Positions 20,084 through 28,541 of a stretch of 28,541 bases of DNA are shown in pieces. The stretch comes from Nemertoderma westbladi. Lineage: Eukaryota > Xenacoelomorpha > Nemertodermatida > Nemertodermatidae. The translations under genes and the position numbers were made by a program. Numbering within the stretch: position 1 is the first letter of the stretch; the number at the start of each line of letters is the position of its first letter. The DNA lies in assembly GCA_032718475.1 (NCBI GenBank), contig JAUCBJ010002658.1:1-28541 (forward strand). Reading direction: 5' to 3'. The notes below the pieces were generated by a model. It did not search any database. It was not told where the DNA came from and saw only the letters and a program-made list of their open reading frames with translations.

Positions 20084-22258
20084 TTGAGGAGACGGCTGGC
20101 TGGACTTCGTCCTAATAGTGAAGGAGCCAAGTTTGTGTTGGATGCAATAGATGCAGAAATGTTAGCTGCGAACCAAGCTAAATTTGATGAAAGCAGCCGC
20201 ATCGCTAGGGTTCAAGAAGAACAATTAAAGAAAAAACGTATAGAAGACAGAAAGACAGCAGCAGCGGCAGTGGCAGAGGCAGAAGCGGAAAGAAAGGCAG
20301 CAGAAGTGGAAAGGAAAGCAGCAATGGCAGCGGCAGAAGCGGAAAGAAAAGCGGCCGAAGCGGAAAGAAAAGCGGCCGAAGTGGAAAGAAAAGCGGCAGT
20401 GGCAGCGGCAGAAGCGGAAAGAAAGGCGGCCGAAGTGGAAAGAAAAGCGGCCGAAGTGGAAAGAAAAGCGGCAGTGGCAGCGGCAGAAGTGGAAAGAAAA
20501 GCGGCAGAAGCGGAAAGAAAGGTAGCAGTGGCAGAAGCCGAACGGAGGGTGTCTGAAGAGACCACCCAACTAGAGTTGGAAAATCTTCAAGAGAAGCAAG
20601 ACTACATAGATAAACAGAGAACAGCTAGTCAGTGGCAGATGATAAGTCGATCTACTCCCAAAAGACAGGGATTTACATCATCTGATGAAGGCGATACAAC
20701 AGATCCTGACGGCGGAGGAAATAGATCTCGTCTAAGTAGGTGTAGAAGAACGCCCCACCGTCAGATATTGCCTAATTTGCCCCCAGCTGTGCGAAGGCAA
20801 CTAGCTAGCACAGACTTAGGTAGTACAGAACCCACAGACCAAATTATTAGAGTAGAAAGACTCCCTACTATAGTGGATGAACCTGAAATAATTAGGCCTG
20901 TTCTCGAAGCCACTCCCTCTGTAATAGAGACCACTGTACTTCCAGAACCGAACTCTAAATTCCCTTTGCACAGTACTAAACTACCTGTATCCAGTGGGAC
21001 AGTTCCTCAGTCAACTCCGGTCCTGGACGCCAAGCGAGACATTAACAATTTGTCGCCCGTCGTCCCTCGTCTACCCGCTACTATGTTGGCGGCTCCCGCT
21101 TCGGCGGTTGAGTGGGTGGATGAGCGACAGCGGGGGATGGATATTCTCCTCGGGCAGATGGAGGAGAATCAGGCTCGCTCCTCCCAACAGGTCCGAGAGT
21201 TGGAGGGGACTGTTCAACAGTTAAAGGGAACAGTAAGAGAAAGTAAGTTAGAATTACAGGAAGTGCAGCAGAGTATCGCGTTAGAACGCGATAAGTTAGT
21301 AAATCTACAAAAGGGTATACCAACACCCCCTGTAACAATGTGTCAACCTGTTAGGTCTGAAGTATTTCATGCCCAAGAAAGTTTTACGCATCAAATGGCT
21401 AGAACCGAAGCCCGTCAAGCGGTAAAGGTGGGAGAGATCGTCAAGTTCAATGGAGATGAGATGAAATGGTTACCTTTTAATGAATATTATAAAGATAACA
21501 TACAGAACTCTGTGCTATCTAACGGAGAGAAACTTAGATTCCTCATCGAGTGCTTGGAAGGATCTCCCAAGTTAATGGCGTTAAAGTTTATTGGACATCC
21601 ACATGGATTAAGACAAGTTTGGAATACACTAAACATCAGGTATGGTAATAGGAATAACATAGCTAGGTATTTGTATGCGAAATTAGTAGCGCCACGAAAG
21701 TTTCTTAGCACCGGGATTATAGAATTTTCCGATGAGATCCAGGAGATTTGTAGACAATTAGATTGGCTAGGTAAGTCTCATGAGTATCAGAGTTCTATGG
21801 TTATTGGAGCTGTAGCATCTACCTTGCCAAAGGGTGGAGTGGGTACTCGTTGGGACAAAAGAGTTCTGTATATGATGGAACAACAACGAAGAGACCCTAC
21901 CATGGCTGATCTCATGTCATTCTTAGATGGAGAAGTAAAATTACAGCTCCTAAAGCAGTCCAGAGAGAAGACACCGGAAAATAAGGTAAGTGAGAAACCC
22001 GTTTCTAGGAGAAAGGTAACACCAGTGTGTTATACAGACGACGGCGAAAGCCAGGCCTCTCAAGAGGAGAGCAACGGGAAAGACACCGAAAGATCTTACT
22101 ATGTCAACAAAACACCAAAGGATGTAAGTAAATTTAAGTCTCGAACCAGTGACAGGAGAGAACAGACAACAAAAACTCCTCCCACGTCTCCAAGAGAATT
22201 CAGGGAAGAAAGCCCGAGGAGAGAACAAGTGTGCACAACACTACCCAAGGTAAAGTAA
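20066..22258 (+). CDS. BEL/Pao gag, main part with heptad repeat and DUF1759-like domain
   Basis: Open from 20066; no ATG at the left edge, so it would need fusion with the upstream part. Counting from 20084, residues 60-165 are a highly regular seven-residue repeat (AEAERKA, AEVERKA and variants), predicting a long charged helix or coiled coil. Residues 330-415 form a further coiled coil (a Gln/Glu/Leu-rich segment). Residues 440-620 match the DUF1759 gag region of BEL/Pao (KFNGDEMKWLPFNEYYKD, then LRFLIECLEGSPKLMALKFI, then VWNTLNIRYGN). A basic, Ser/Thr-rich tail follows. It would assemble the particle and bind element RNA with the knuckles of pol. It overlaps pol and ends at TAA 22256-22258. 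Confidence 0.85.
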   Translation, partial: FLGDEELRRRLAGLRPNSEGAKFVLDAIDAEMLAANQAKFDESSRIARVQEEQLKKKRIEDRKTAAAAVAEAEAERKAAEVERKAAMAAAEAERKAAEAERKAAEVERKAAVAAAEAERKAAEVERKAAEVERKAAVAAAEVERKAAEAERKVAVAEAERRVSEETTQLELENLQEKQDYIDKQRTASQWQMISRSTPKRQGFTSSDEGDTTDPDGGGNRSRLSRCRRTPHRQILPNLPPAVRRQLASTDLGSTEPTDQIIRVERLPTIVDEPEIIRPVLEATPSVIETTVLPEPNSKFPLHSTKLPVSSGTVPQSTPVLDAKRDINNLSPVVPRLPATMLAAPASAVEWVDERQRGMDILLGQMEENQARSSQQVRELEGTVQQLKGTVRESKLELQEVQQSIALERDKLVNLQKGIPTPPVTMCQPVRSEVFHAQESFTHQMARTEARQAVKVGEIVKFNGDEMKWLPFNEYYKDNIQNSVLSNGEKLRFLIECLEGSPKLMALKFIGHPHGLRQVWNTLNIRYGNRNNIARYLYAKLVAPRKFLSTGIIEFSDEIQEICRQLDWLGKSHEYQSSMVIGAVASTLPKGGVGTRWDKRVLYMMEQQRRDPTMADLMSFLDGEVKLQLLKQSREKTPENKVSEKPVSRRKVTPVCYTDDGESQASQEESNGKDTERSYYVNKTPKDVSKFKSRTSDRREQTTKTPPTSPREFREESPRREQVCTTLPKVK
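20255..20560 (+). repeat. 21-base-period coding repeat (heptads) in gag
   Basis: Roughly fifteen units of GC(G/A)GAA-(G/A)(C/T)G-GAAAGAAA-type codons, each giving seven residues with Ala at two or three positions and the core E-R-K. Units are nearly identical at DNA level, pointing to recent expansion. The local base composition (A/G-rich, C-poor) differs from the rest of gag. The antisense strand is open over this stretch only because of the repeat. Confidence 0.85.
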
Positions 22259-25200
22259 GTAACATCATACCAAAATGTGCGTTGTGCGACAGGCCCCACC
22301 GTTTAAGTGTGTGTGATGAATTCTTAAAGAAATCCCTAAAAGATAGGCATGATGTCATGTGGGATAAGCGGTTGTGTTATAATTGTCTCAGACAAGGACA
22401 CCAATGGCGAACCTGTTACTCCGATGCGAGGTGTGCTAAGTGCGGCGCGAAACATCATATCTTGTTGCACACCGAATTTGAAAGAAACAGCCCGAGTCAG
22501 GTAAGTGAGTCCGAACTACATGTCCAATTCAGTGATGTGAACGACACTGACCAAAGTTCTGAGATGGAAGGATTCTATATGGATGAATTCTCCGACGAAA
22601 ACGAATCCTGTTACCTAATAAATACCGCAGTGTATCGAGCACTTACGTATGAGAAGGAAACCGATAGTGAGCTCCCCCTAACTACTCCTGACCGACAACC
22701 ATCTTGGAAAGCACCAACTTCCAACGTAGGAATCCGAGAATTTCCCATAGTGCAGTTGAGAGTCCACGGGTCAGAAAAGAGCTATATAGTGAACGCCCTC
22801 CTTGACTCCGGCAGCACAGGAACATTCATCGACAAAGAACTAGCCGAAGACATCTTTGCTGGACAACCCAAGTTCAGAACTAAGTTGAACATTTCAGGAA
22901 TTATGCAGGTTTGGAAATCCACAGTAACTACAGACTATTATGTAGGCGCGTTGTCCACCCCCCAGGATGAACTAGAAGAACACAGTATAAGGTCAGTAAA
23001 AATGGTGGCAATAAAGAACTTCGCTACCAGCCAAGGGGAACTTTATAACTGGGATGAGGACGATTTCACCCAACAGCATAAGATACCTAGATTCAACACA
23101 GACTACCCTGGAGTGCAAATACTCATCGGCCAAAATGCGCATGAGGCGCTTGAGACATTGGAAAAACGGCCTGCTCAACCGCAACCACTGCAAACCTATG
23201 CGGGAAGAACTAGAGTAGGTTGGTACTTTACTGGACCTTCCCGTAGAACTCTCATGGAAAGGCTACCCAAAGAACGAGTCTACCAGGTGAGTGAATGGGA
23301 AGAGGAGACCAGTGAGGGAGACGACCCACCTGAGGGAACACCATACTCCTCAGATAATGACGATATCCACCAACTATTCGACGAGGAGAATACCATCGAC
23401 CTCCTTACGGAAAACGAAACTTGGCAAAACCAAGTGAACCTATGTCACCTCATTCATCCAGCGGGACAAGTCGATTACAACGACGAACTGAATGAAGTGA
23501 TAGATCGCTACAACGCGAAGACTCGTGATGAACACGCCATACGATTCTTAACTCAAGAGGCTGTAGAGTCCAATTCCTACGATAAGGCCCTATCGGTAGA
23601 AGAAGAAAGAGCCAAGCAGATACAGGAAACAACTACACGTTTTCTTAAAGATCAAGGTAGATATGAGATTGGTCTGCCTTTCCGACGGCGAGAACCCAAT
23701 TTTATAAACAACCGACCCTTGGCGGAGAAGAGAATTGCGCAACTACATCGACGCCTTACGGCAAATGCTTCAGCTAAGGAGATGTACAAGACTCAGTTGA
23801 AGAAATTCATTGACAAGGGATATGCGGAGCGAGTACCGGAAGAAACACCCATAACTGAGAGAACGTACTATCTAACACATCATTACGTTCCCAAACCCGG
23901 TAAACCCAACGAAGTCCGGGTAGTATTTGACGGCTCCGCCCTCTATATGGGCCAATCCCTTAACTCTGAGTTGTTGCCAGGACCCAACTTACTCCAATCC
24001 TTGTTGGGAATACTCTTAAGATTACGACAATATTCAATCGCTTTCGCCTCCGATATAGAAGGCATGTTCTTACAAGTTAAGGCGCTGGATAGAGATCGAG
24101 ACAGCCTACAATCTCTGTGGTGGCCTGGAGGAGACCTCAACCAGAAACCGGTGGAGTACTGGATGACCATCCAGGCTTTTGGGATCATCTCGAGCCCTTC
24201 AAACGCCTGCTCAGTAGTGCGTACCACTGCTGATGACAACCGGGACGCCTTCTCCAAAGAGGTTATCGACAACATCAAACGGGATATATACATGGACGAC
24301 AATTTAAAGTCCCTCCCATCGGTGGAAGAAGCCATTGATGTCGCCAAAGGAACGGTAGAGTGCTTGAAAAGAGGTGGATTTCGATTAACTAAATTCACCA
24401 GCAACTCCCATGAATTTCTGGAATCGATCCCGGTAGAAGACCGAGGAGTTAAAGATCTAGACCTTATCAAGGACGATCTTCCAGAAACCAAGACACTTGG
24501 TTTGAAATGGGACACGGAGAGAGATATCCTGTTTTTCCAGCTAAAACAGCGAGATAATCCAGTTCGGACTAAACGGATTTGTCTAAGTATCCTGAGCACT
24601 TATTTCGATCCATTGGGATTTATTAGCCCAGTTATATTGATTGCTCGGAGTTTAGTACAACAAATGTGGCTTGAAAACCACTCATGGGACGATCCACTTA
24701 AGGGAGAACTATTAAAGAAGTGGATGAAATGGGAAGATTCTCTACCATCCATCGAGAACTTTATAATTTCCCGTTCATATTTTGGTCATGTTCTCCCTAC
24801 GTATTCCTATCAACTCCATGTGTTTGGAGATGCCAGCGATATGGGAATAGGTATAGTAGCCTACCTGAGAGTTGAAACTCCGGATGGAATCAAGGTCGCC
24901 TTGGTTACCTCTAAGGCATTGATAAACAACAAGTTGAAAGTTCCTCGAGCGGAGTTAAAAGCGGCTCTATACGCTACAGCCATCGGCCGGAATGTAACAG
25001 AACAGATCGACTATCCACTGGAGAAAACTGTCTATTGGACCGATGCTTTACTCGTGTTGGAGTATATAACCAATGAAGTCTGTCAGTTCAGTGTCTTCGT
25101 TACCAACAGAGTAGCCATTATACTTAGTCGCACGAAGATAGATCAATGGAGACATTGCCCTGGGACGATTAATCCAGCCGACATCGCCTCCAGGGGAGCA

Positions 25201-27174
25201 ACTCCACAAGAACTGATAGATACTCCAGACTGGTTAGGTGGACCCGACTTCCTAAGCAAGGAAGAGGATGAATGGCCTCCTCATCTTACTACGGCGGAGA
25301 TTAGACAAGCCAAGGGAGCGGAGAAAGTCAAACCTAAAACCCGGGCGAGTAAATCGAAGTTATTTAAACCCGTGATAGATCTGTCTGTACTACACACTTC
25401 CGGAGACGACGCTTTGGATCCAAAACCCCCAGCCACAAATAAGTCTGTTGTGGAAATCAGAGAGAGAGATTGGAAATCTGGAACACCAGACGTCTCGCAA
25501 GGACTCTCACCTCTCCTGCAGAGAGCGATACATCACTATAGCTCCTGGAATCGGCTTTGTAAGGCCGTTACATATTTAAAGCGATGTTTTCATCATCACT
25601 ACTCCAGGACGAAGACCGCTAGTGATACCGCTCCACTGACATCTGCTCAGGTCCATGTTGTTAAAGATCTTCCCAAATACAAGATATCCGACAGGTTTCT
25701 GAAGGAGAAGATCAGTTACCAGGAGCATGAAGAAACCAATAAGCAGATACTGAGACTCCTGCAATGCTATGAGGATTCCGATAAGTATTTCCTGTTGTTG
25801 AGAAATCCACAGATGCGCTTAAGGGATCGTTTCTCTAGCACAATGATAGATGGGTTAATACGCGTTGGAGGAAGACTAACTAATGCTCCATTATCCTTTG
25901 ACACTAAGTTTCCCATACTCATTAGAAATCTTGAAATACAAATCAAGATGATTGTAGATGTTCACAGTAAGCTTTATCATGCTGGTAGAGAACGAGTTCT
26001 TAGCGAAATTCGAACTCGCTATTATTTTCATAAACCCCGTAGAGCTCTGAACCAAGTTCTTAGGAACTGCATACCCTGTAGGAAAGCATTCAGTAGGCCT
26101 TTAACACAGCGAGAGGCAGAATTACCTAGGGAACGAGTAAGCTTCTATGAACCACCCTTCACAAATACTGTTGTGGATCTATTTGGCCCTATTGAAGTAT
26201 ATCGTGCTAGGACTATAGTCAAGAGATGGTGTGTCATCTTTGTCTGTATGACTTGTAGAGCTATCCATCTCGATATGGTGAACGATTTATCTACCAATAG
26301 CTTCATATTGAGCTTACGCCGACAGATCGCTCGCTTTGGAACTAGTAACACGATGAGATCTGATAAGGGAACGAACTTCATTGGTGCCAACAATGAAATC
26401 AAGGCTTACGTCAAAGATTGGAACCAAAGACAGGTGGATGATCAGCTAAGGGTAACAGCGTCTAGCTGGACCTTCAACGCCGCTGAGGCCCCTTGGTGGG
26501 GAGGAAGTTGGGAGAGATTAATCAGGAGCGTGAAGACCGCATTTCACTTTATAGTGCCGTGCCGCGCGTATCTCACCGACGAACTTTTGCAGACGTTAAT
26601 GGAGGAAATCGCCGCCTATCTCAACGAGAGACCGCTTATGCCAGTCTCATCGAGTCCCGATTCCCTGGAAGCGCTAACACCCGCACACTTCCTACTGAAA
26701 AAACCTGTAGCCATGCTCCCACTATCGGAAATCACGGATGGAGACGAATACTGCTGGCAAACTTGGCAACTTATGCAGTTGTTATCCCGTCGTTTCGCTG
26801 ACCATTTCGAAAAACATTGTCTGCCTACACTACAACTTCGAACTAAGTGGTTTGCGCAGCAAGAAAACGTCAGCGCAGGAGACATGGTCCTTATTGTGGA
26901 GTCAGATCTTCCACGTAAGCGGTGGCAGACAGGTCGTATCATCGAGACTCACATCTCAGATGACGGTTTGGTGCGATTGGTAGAACTCGTCGTCATGCGA
27001 CGTAACTTTAAGAAACCGGGAATTGTCTTCGAGACGCAGCAGCTCAATCGCCCAGTTGGTCGTTTATGTTTACTGGAAAGAGGCAGAGAACTCTCCGGAA
27101 ACTATGGAAGGCAAGATACTCTTCCCACGACCACCTCCCTAATCCAACCAACATCCAGGGACTCCCCAACGTGA
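22153..27174 (+). CDS. BEL/Pao pol polyprotein (intact)
   Basis: The frame is open from 22153 to TGA after 27171; numbering here starts at 22231. Zinc motifs: C16/C19/H23/C28, C49/C52/H57/C62 and C68/C71 with His 76/80. Protease active site DSGS at 192-195. Reverse transcriptase: FASDIEGMF with D608 and YMDD at 687-690. RNase H: VFGDASDMG with D867. Integrase: zinc site H1245/H1250 with C1280/C1283, catalytic D1316 (VVDLFGPI), D1378 (SDKGTNF) and E1428 (GGSWERLIRSV). A DUF5641-like end lies at about 1500-1610. All key residues are present and no stops interrupt it. It is in the -1 frame relative to gag with an overlap of 106 bases (22153-22258), so translation likely needs a -1 shift there. 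Confidence 0.93.
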   Translation, partial: QERTDNKNSSHVSKRIQGRKPEERTSVHNTTQGKVSNIIPKCALCDRPHRLSVCDEFLKKSLKDRHDVMWDKRLCYNCLRQGHQWRTCYSDARCAKCGAKHHILLHTEFERNSPSQVSESELHVQFSDVNDTDQSSEMEGFYMDEFSDENESCYLINTAVYRALTYEKETDSELPLTTPDRQPSWKAPTSNVGIREFPIVQLRVHGSEKSYIVNALLDSGSTGTFIDKELAEDIFAGQPKFRTKLNISGIMQVWKSTVTTDYYVGALSTPQDELEEHSIRSVKMVAIKNFATSQGELYNWDEDDFTQQHKIPRFNTDYPGVQILIGQNAHEALETLEKRPAQPQPLQTYAGRTRVGWYFTGPSRRTLMERLPKERVYQVSEWEEETSEGDDPPEGTPYSSDNDDIHQLFDEENTIDLLTENETWQNQVNLCHLIHPAGQVDYNDELNEVIDRYNAKTRDEHAIRFLTQEAVESNSYDKALSVEEERAKQIQETTTRFLKDQGRYEIGLPFRRREPNFINNRPLAEKRIAQLHRRLTANASAKEMYKTQLKKFIDKGYAERVPEETPITERTYYLTHHYVPKPGKPNEVRVVFDGSALYMGQSLNSELLPGPNLLQSLLGILLRLRQYSIAFASDIEGMFLQVKALDRDRDSLQSLWWPGGDLNQKPVEYWMTIQAFGIISSPSNACSVVRTTADDNRDAFSKEVIDNIKRDIYMDDNLKSLPSVEEAIDVAKGTVECLKRGGFRLTKFTSNSHEFLESIPVEDRGVKDLDLIKDDLPETKTLGLKWDTERDILFFQLKQRDNPVRTKRICLSILSTYFDPLGFISPVILIARSLVQQMWLENHSWDDPLKGELLKKWMKWEDSLPSIENFIISRSYFGHVLPTYSYQLHVFGDASDMGIGIVAYLRVETPDGIKVALVTSKALINNKLKVPRAELKAALYATAIGRNVTEQIDYPLEKTVYWTDALLVLEYITNEVCQFSVFVTNRVAIILSRTKIDQWRHCPGTINPADIASRGATPQELIDTPDWLGGPDFLSKEEDEWPPHLTTAEIRQAKGAEKVKPKTRASKSKLFKPVIDLSVLHTSGDDALDPKPPATNKSVVEIRERDWKSGTPDVSQGLSPLLQRAIHHYSSWNRLCKAVTYLKRCFHHHYSRTKTASDTAPLTSAQVHVVKDLPKYKISDRFLKEKISYQEHEETNKQILRLLQCYEDSDKYFLLLRNPQMRLRDRFSSTMIDGLIRVGGRLTNAPLSFDTKFPILIRNLEIQIKMIVDVHSKLYHAGRERVLSEIRTRYYFHKPRRALNQVLRNCIPCRKAFSRPLTQREAELPRERVSFYEPPFTNTVVDLFGPIEVYRARTIVKRWCVIFVCMTCRAIHLDMVNDLSTNSFILSLRRQIARFGTSNTMRSDKGTNFIGANNEIKAYVKDWNQRQVDDQLRVTASSWTFNAAEAPWWGGSWERLIRSVKTAFHFIVPCRAYLTDELLQTLMEEIAAYLNERPLMPVSSSPDSLEALTPAHFLLKKPVAMLPLSEITDGDEYCWQTWQLMQLLSRRFADHFEKHCLPTLQLRTKWFAQQENVSAGDMVLIVESDLPRKRWQTGRIIETHISDDGLVRLVELVVMRRNFKKPGIVFETQQLNRPVGRLCLLERGRELSGNYGRQDTLPTTTSLIQPTSRDSPT

Positions 27175-27689
27175 CAGCGTCTGGAGTGGGTGTGTGACTA
27201 TATTATTTTATATTTGTTTTTATTATTTTATATTTATGTATGTATTATTATGTAATTTTATTATAATCGTTTTCTTTAATTTTATTTAGTAGAATGTTAT
27301 TTTAGCGATTATCTAGTAGATTAGTGCAATATATATTAGTCTTATTACTTAATTACTTATATTATATATATTTAGTGCGACGGCGAGAAATAATTCTTTA
27401 CTCTTTCCTTACTGTCCGTATCATATTATAAATACGTGACTACAGTAAGATGAAATATCCATACTTATTAAAGTACAATAAAGCTCCTACTATACTCAAG
27501 TATTATTGGTAAGTAGAGTATTAGGAATGCAAAGTTCAGATCCTCGTGTCTCGGCTAAACCAAGCTCTGGGTAGACCTTGGAAACGACTTGCCTCTTCTC
27601 ACTGACATTGCTTCTTGCAATATTGCTCTCCTACCGTATATTAAATAATACATATAGTAGCGTGATGTCCCTTTAACAGTAGCGTAAAA
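27175..27689. other. 3' flank of pol, possible start of 3' LTR
   Basis: Shortly after the stop, GGAGTGGG followed by TGTGTGACTATATT looks like a polypurine tract and an LTR start (TG near 27191). An AATAAA word lies near 27479. The expected partner of this sequence upstream of 19075 was not found, so the LTR call is weak. The rest is AT-rich. Confidence 0.3.
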
Positions 27690-28075
27690 CGCAAAATCAA
27701 TCTGTTAAACCCTTTGACCATCTGTAATTCTAGTCGATTAAGATATCGCGGCACCCACCGATATACTTGAAAGATAAAATTCTAGAATCAATGGTTAACG
27801 TCCCCAGGCATGTTCTGGAATAAACCGGTGCCCATCTTAAATATTAACTATTAATATTTATAAAATCTGTCAAACAAATACAATAGAGTAAATATTTAAA
27901 AGTTAACTCTAGAAAATCTATAAATTAAAATCTGTTAAATTTTAGATCCTTTAAAATTCTAGTTGATTAAGATATCGTAGCACTTACCGATACTCTTAAA
28001 AGGACAAATTTCCTAGAATTAAGGATCCTAGTCCCCAGACATGCTCTGGAATAAAATTATGTCTGTTTTAATGAT
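27690..28075. repeat. Imperfect direct repeat, period about 230 bp
   Basis: Two blocks (core 27726-27824 and 27955-28055) share AATTCTAGT(C/T)GATTAAGATATCG, a GCAC(C/T)(C/T)ACCGATA block, GTCCCCAG(G/A)CATG and CTGGAATAAA. The AAATCTGTTAAA-type lead-in is also shared (near 27702 and 27929). No coding sequence is evident. It could belong to the 3' flank of the retrotransposon or to older intron DNA. Confidence 0.7.
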
Positions 28076-28181
28076 AAATAATAAAATTTACGGGAATAAA
28101 TTTAAATTCATCTTTTTTAATGAATTTGATAAATTGTCATTTTTATACAATTTATAACATTCCCAAAATTCCATTAATTAA

Positions 28182-28182
<1 letters not shown>

Positions 28183-28230
<48 letters not shown>
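28183..28230. repeat. (TTA)n microsatellite
   Basis: About 16 uninterrupted ATT/TTA triplets. The apparent Asn-rich minus-strand frame across it is a consequence of the repeat, not a gene. Confidence 0.95.
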
Positions 28231-28232
<2 letters not shown>

Positions 28233-28541
28233 ACCCATAGTCAAAAATTGCACATATGAAATTTATTTCAAATAAAAAATAGATCTTAAGATAAAAATAT
28301 ATACAGTAAGTAGTGGGGGAGGAGACTAACCAGGCCCGTGCACTTACGGTTAGCCATTCCATTATTAAAGTTAATTAATTTGTATACTAAACGTTATAAG
28401 TACATGTAAAAGTAACTAAAAAGTATTAAATAATTAAACGTTTCCCTGATAAAAATATTTTTCTAAAAAATATTGTTAAAGATATTTTTCTACTGCCCGT
28501 ACTGAAATTGATATATTAACAATAAATAGTATTATATTGTT
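28231..28541. other. AT-rich end of window, nothing recognised
   Basis: No open frame, RNA gene or element end could be supported. Confidence 0.4.

Larger units (their letters stand above)
19075..27174 (+). mobile_element. BEL/Pao LTR retrotransposon, coding region (LTRs not identified)
   Basis: Gag in two frames plus a complete pol in the order zinc knuckle, aspartic protease, reverse transcriptase, RNase H, integrase, DUF5641-like tail, which defines BEL/Pao. The coding block is about 8.1 kb, long for the group because of an extended gag. Flanks at 15536-19074 and 27175-28541 do not show an obvious direct repeat, so the LTRs are diverged, deleted, interrupted by the copy at 17042-18353, or outside the window. 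Confidence 0.9.

Noticed and set aside
20212-20569. Long minus-strand frames rich in Ser/Ala or Phe/Arg/Cys opposite gag
   Set aside because: They mirror the 21-base repeat, which is open in several frames because of its composition.
23943-24599. 218-codon minus-strand frame within pol
   Set aside because: It is a shadow of the reverse transcriptase coding sequence without any recognisable domain.
28174-28362. Asn-run minus-strand frame
   Set aside because: Created by the (TTA)n microsatellite.

Overview
The window looks like gene-poor, repeat-rich nuclear DNA of an invertebrate animal (AT-rich, with many poly-C tracts, microsatellites and the palindromes TACCGGTA and TAGGCCTA). The only host coding sequence I can support is on the minus strand: two neighbouring exons of a kainate-type ionotropic glutamate receptor. 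One (1-111, running off the window edge) carries the pore loop. The other (about 6050-6291) carries the end of ligand-binding segment S1 and helix M1. Their reading phases and splice sites fit exactly, giving a 5.9 kb intron (112-6049). The taxon cannot be fixed from this sequence; a marine invertebrate is a guess.

The intron holds nested non-LTR retrotransposons. An antisense RTE-like element (element 2, 3' end at 644-697, remainder 3910-4918) was split by a sense-strand relative (element 1, 698-3909) with a 15-bp target duplication. Element 1 itself carries a 19-bp micro-insertion ending in its own 3' terminus, flanked by a 13-bp duplication, which breaks its reverse transcriptase frame. 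A second, about 99% similar copy of the element 1 family lies at 17042-18353 on the minus strand. Beyond element 2 are a fold-back repeat cluster (5040-5830) and, past the receptor exon, a 21-bp tandem repeat and a satellite-like array with CCAAT motifs (7130-8110).

From 8686 to 15535 there is a chain of decayed elements: a 5'-truncated processed pseudogene of histone H3 (minus, 8699-9142, poly(A) tract and 13-bp duplication), a CR1/Jockey-like reverse transcriptase element (9143-11120), the internally deleted end of a hAT DNA transposon (11232-11830, minus), and a second CR1/L2-like element with endonuclease and reverse transcriptase (11850-15535). This last one is interrupted by two tandem arrays and an unidentified insert of about 0.7 kb.

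The last third is dominated by a BEL/Pao LTR retrotransposon (19075-27174, plus). Its gag is in two open frames with an unusual N-terminal part and a long Ala/Glu/Arg/Lys heptad region. Its pol is one intact 1647-residue frame (zinc knuckles, protease, reverse transcriptase, RNase H, integrase, DUF5641-like end), apparently reached by a -1 shift. I could not find a matching pair of LTRs by eye. No CRISPR, tRNA or rRNA gene was seen.
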